DNA of 64,000 bases. Source: an uncultured Pelagibacteraceae bacterium. Lineage in GTDB: Bacteria > Pseudomonadota > Alphaproteobacteria > Pelagibacterales > Pelagibacteraceae. The notes beneath the pieces were generated by a model. That model was not told the origin of the DNA. It did not search any database and worked only from the letters and a program-made list of their open reading frames with translations. Positions 62,356 through 64,000 of the stretch are shown here, piece by piece. Position 1 is the stretch's first letter; each line of letters starts with the position of its first letter. A program made the translations under genes and the position numbers. The stretch covers positions 62,001 to 126,000 of the forward strand of contig CACEFK010000001.1 of the NCBI GenBank assembly GCA_902558835.1. The letters run 5' to 3'.

Positions 62356-64000
62356 ATGAGCGACTCAATCAGCAGTAAAATTAAAAATAAAATAAGCGAG
62401 GACTTATCACCAACCAGAAATATTACTGGTTTTCATTTAAAAATTATTTCAGCAATAGCAATTATTTGGTCATTATTTCAACTTTGGTACGCTTCACCAT
62501 TTCCATTTATGTTAAATTTTGGAATGTTTAAGGGATTGCCAGCAAGAGCAATTCATTTAGGTTTTGCTTTAACTTTAGCTTTTTTAATTTACCCGATATC
62601 AAAGGGTAAGAAAATTTCATTTTTTGATGTTTTGATCAGTTTTATGGGAGCAATATCGTGCCTTTATATTTACTTTTTTTATGATCAGCTGGTTGAGAGA
62701 GGTGGTGTTCTTCTAAATGTAAAAATCACAGATACAATTAATTTTCCATTAGAGTTGATTTTGGGAGGATGTGGAATTTTAATTCTTTTAGAAGCCACTA
62801 GAAGAGCAATTGGTTTACCCCTGGTAATTATTGCAAGTTGTTTTTTGTTATTTTCATATTTTGGAAGATATGCACCTGAAATAATTTCGCATGGTGGTTT
62901 ATCCTTAAATAGACTTGTAGGTTTTCAGTGGCTTGATCAAGAAGCAATTTTTGGAATTCCGATTGGGGTATCAGTAGATTTTATTTTCTTATTTGTTTTA
63001 TTTGGTGCTTTGCTTGAAACTGCTGGGGGTGGAAAATATTTTTTAGATCTTGCTTTTGCAATGGTTGGAAAAATGCGAGGAGGACCAGCCAAGGCAGCAA
63101 TATTAGGCTCTGGTATGACTGGATTAATTTCAGGATCTTCAATTGCGAACACAGTTACTACTGGAACATTTACAATTCCAATTATGAAAAAAACTGGTTT
63201 TTCAAAAGAAAAAGCTGGTGCTATTGAGGTTTCCTCATCAGTCAATGGTCAGATCATGCCACCTGTCATGGGGGCTGCAGCATTCGTAATGGCAAGTTTT
63301 ATTGGCGTAACTTACTTTGAAATAGTTAAACATGCTTTCTTACCAGCAATTATTTCTTATATAGCATTATTTTATATTTCACATTTAGAAGCTTTAAAAT
63401 TAAATCTTAAAGGAATGGATGATGCAGATGTTCCTCATTTAAAAAAAACGTTTCTGTCTGGGATACATTTTTTAATACCAATTTTTGTGTTAATTTATAC
63501 TTTGGTTTACCTAAGATTTACTGCTTCATACTCAATTTTTTACGCAACGATTACTTTGGTTTTAGTAAATCTTATTAATTTGTTAATTAAAAATGAAATT
63601 AAAAAGAATGCTCTTAAAGAGTGGTTTAATCAAACAATAGTTGGTTTTGAAAAAGGCGCTTTAAATATGGTTGCTGTTGGTATAGCGATTGCAACTGCAG
63701 GAATTATTGTTGGTGCAGTTGGATCTACAGGCTTAAGTACTAATTTAATAATAGTTATAGAATCTATAGCTAAAGATAACGTTACTATTTTATTATTTTT
63801 AACAATTATTTTGTGCTTACTTTTAGGAATGGGTTTGCCAACAACGGCAAATTATGTTGTTGTTGCTTCTTTAATGGCGACTGTATTAGTGGACGTTGGG
63901 AATGCCTCAGGTTTTATTTTTCCGTTAATTGCAGTTCATTTATTTGTCTTCTATTTTGGCTTAATGGCTGATGTAACTCCACCTGTGGGACTTGCCTCTT
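62356..64000 (+). CDS. TRAP transporter fused permease (4TM/12TM), 3' end outside window
   Basis: MSDSISSKIKNKISEDLSPTRNITGFHLKIISAIAI...; PAKAAILGSGMTGLISGSSIANTVTTGTFTIPIMKK motif; open to window edge. Confidence 0.9.
   Translation, partial: MSDSISSKIKNKISEDLSPTRNITGFHLKIISAIAIIWSLFQLWYASPFPFMLNFGMFKGLPARAIHLGFALTLAFLIYPISKGKKISFFDVLISFMGAISCLYIYFFYDQLVERGGVLLNVKITDTINFPLELILGGCGILILLEATRRAIGLPLVIIASCFLLFSYFGRYAPEIISHGGLSLNRLVGFQWLDQEAIFGIPIGVSVDFIFLFVLFGALLETAGGGKYFLDLAFAMVGKMRGGPAKAAILGSGMTGLISGSSIANTVTTGTFTIPIMKKTGFSKEKAGAIEVSSSVNGQIMPPVMGAAAFVMASFIGVTYFEIVKHAFLPAIISYIALFYISHLEALKLNLKGMDDADVPHLKKTFLSGIHFLIPIFVLIYTLVYLRFTASYSIFYATITLVLVNLINLLIKNEIKKNALKEWFNQTIVGFEKGALNMVAVGIAIATAGIIVGAVGSTGLSTNLIIVIESIAKDNVTILLFLTIILCLLLGMGLPTTANYVVVASLMATVLVDVGNASGFIFPLIAVHLFVFYFGLMADVTPPVGLAS

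Noticed and set aside
62937-63245. Antisense ORF in the TRAP permease region
   Set aside because: The plus strand carries an uninterrupted, family-consistent permease frame.

Overview
This AT-rich window has the small intergenic gaps and gene order expected of a Pelagibacterales (SAR11-like) alphaproteobacterium. Lineage is inferred from gene content and composition and was not searched. It is almost entirely core housekeeping: nth-dapB, dnaK/dnaJ/grpE, murJ-trpS, miaB-phoH-ybeY-lnt-metK, nusA-infB-rbfA-rpsO-pnp, fabA-fabB-fabI with a divergent Irr-like regulator, rubrerythrin/Fe-S/DUF3501, dut-coaBC-ubiB-ubiE/mutM-rpsT-dnaA-dnaN, lysA-lptM-argH, one tRNA-Leu(CAA), a Suv3-like helicase-TerB-ferredoxin-CarD cluster, and a TAXI TRAP transporter running off the right edge. 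I saw no CRISPR array, IS element, prophage or rRNA. The most interesting signals are: (i) two near-identical Irr-box-like (ICE) 17-mers in opposite orientation flanking the irr-like gene, the second abutting the promoter of a rubrerythrin / CCG Fe-S protein / DUF3501 operon of unknown function; (ii) an unlisted 30-aa almost purely Lys/Ala/Arg protein (MPKKRKKAAKKTKKKAKKKAKKKAKKRRRK) behind a long A/T tract and a perfect palindrome, next to a CarD homologue with a histone-H1-like Lys-rich N-terminal extension; (iii) an intrinsic-terminator-like hairpin directly before nusA in an operon lacking rimP and truB at their usual positions; (iv) an unusual A/G-rich repeat leader before pnp; (v) a probable leaderless rpsT promoter; (vi) a direct repeat / palindrome array upstream of dnaA; and (vii) a shortened TsaB overlapping head-to-head with a divergent gene.
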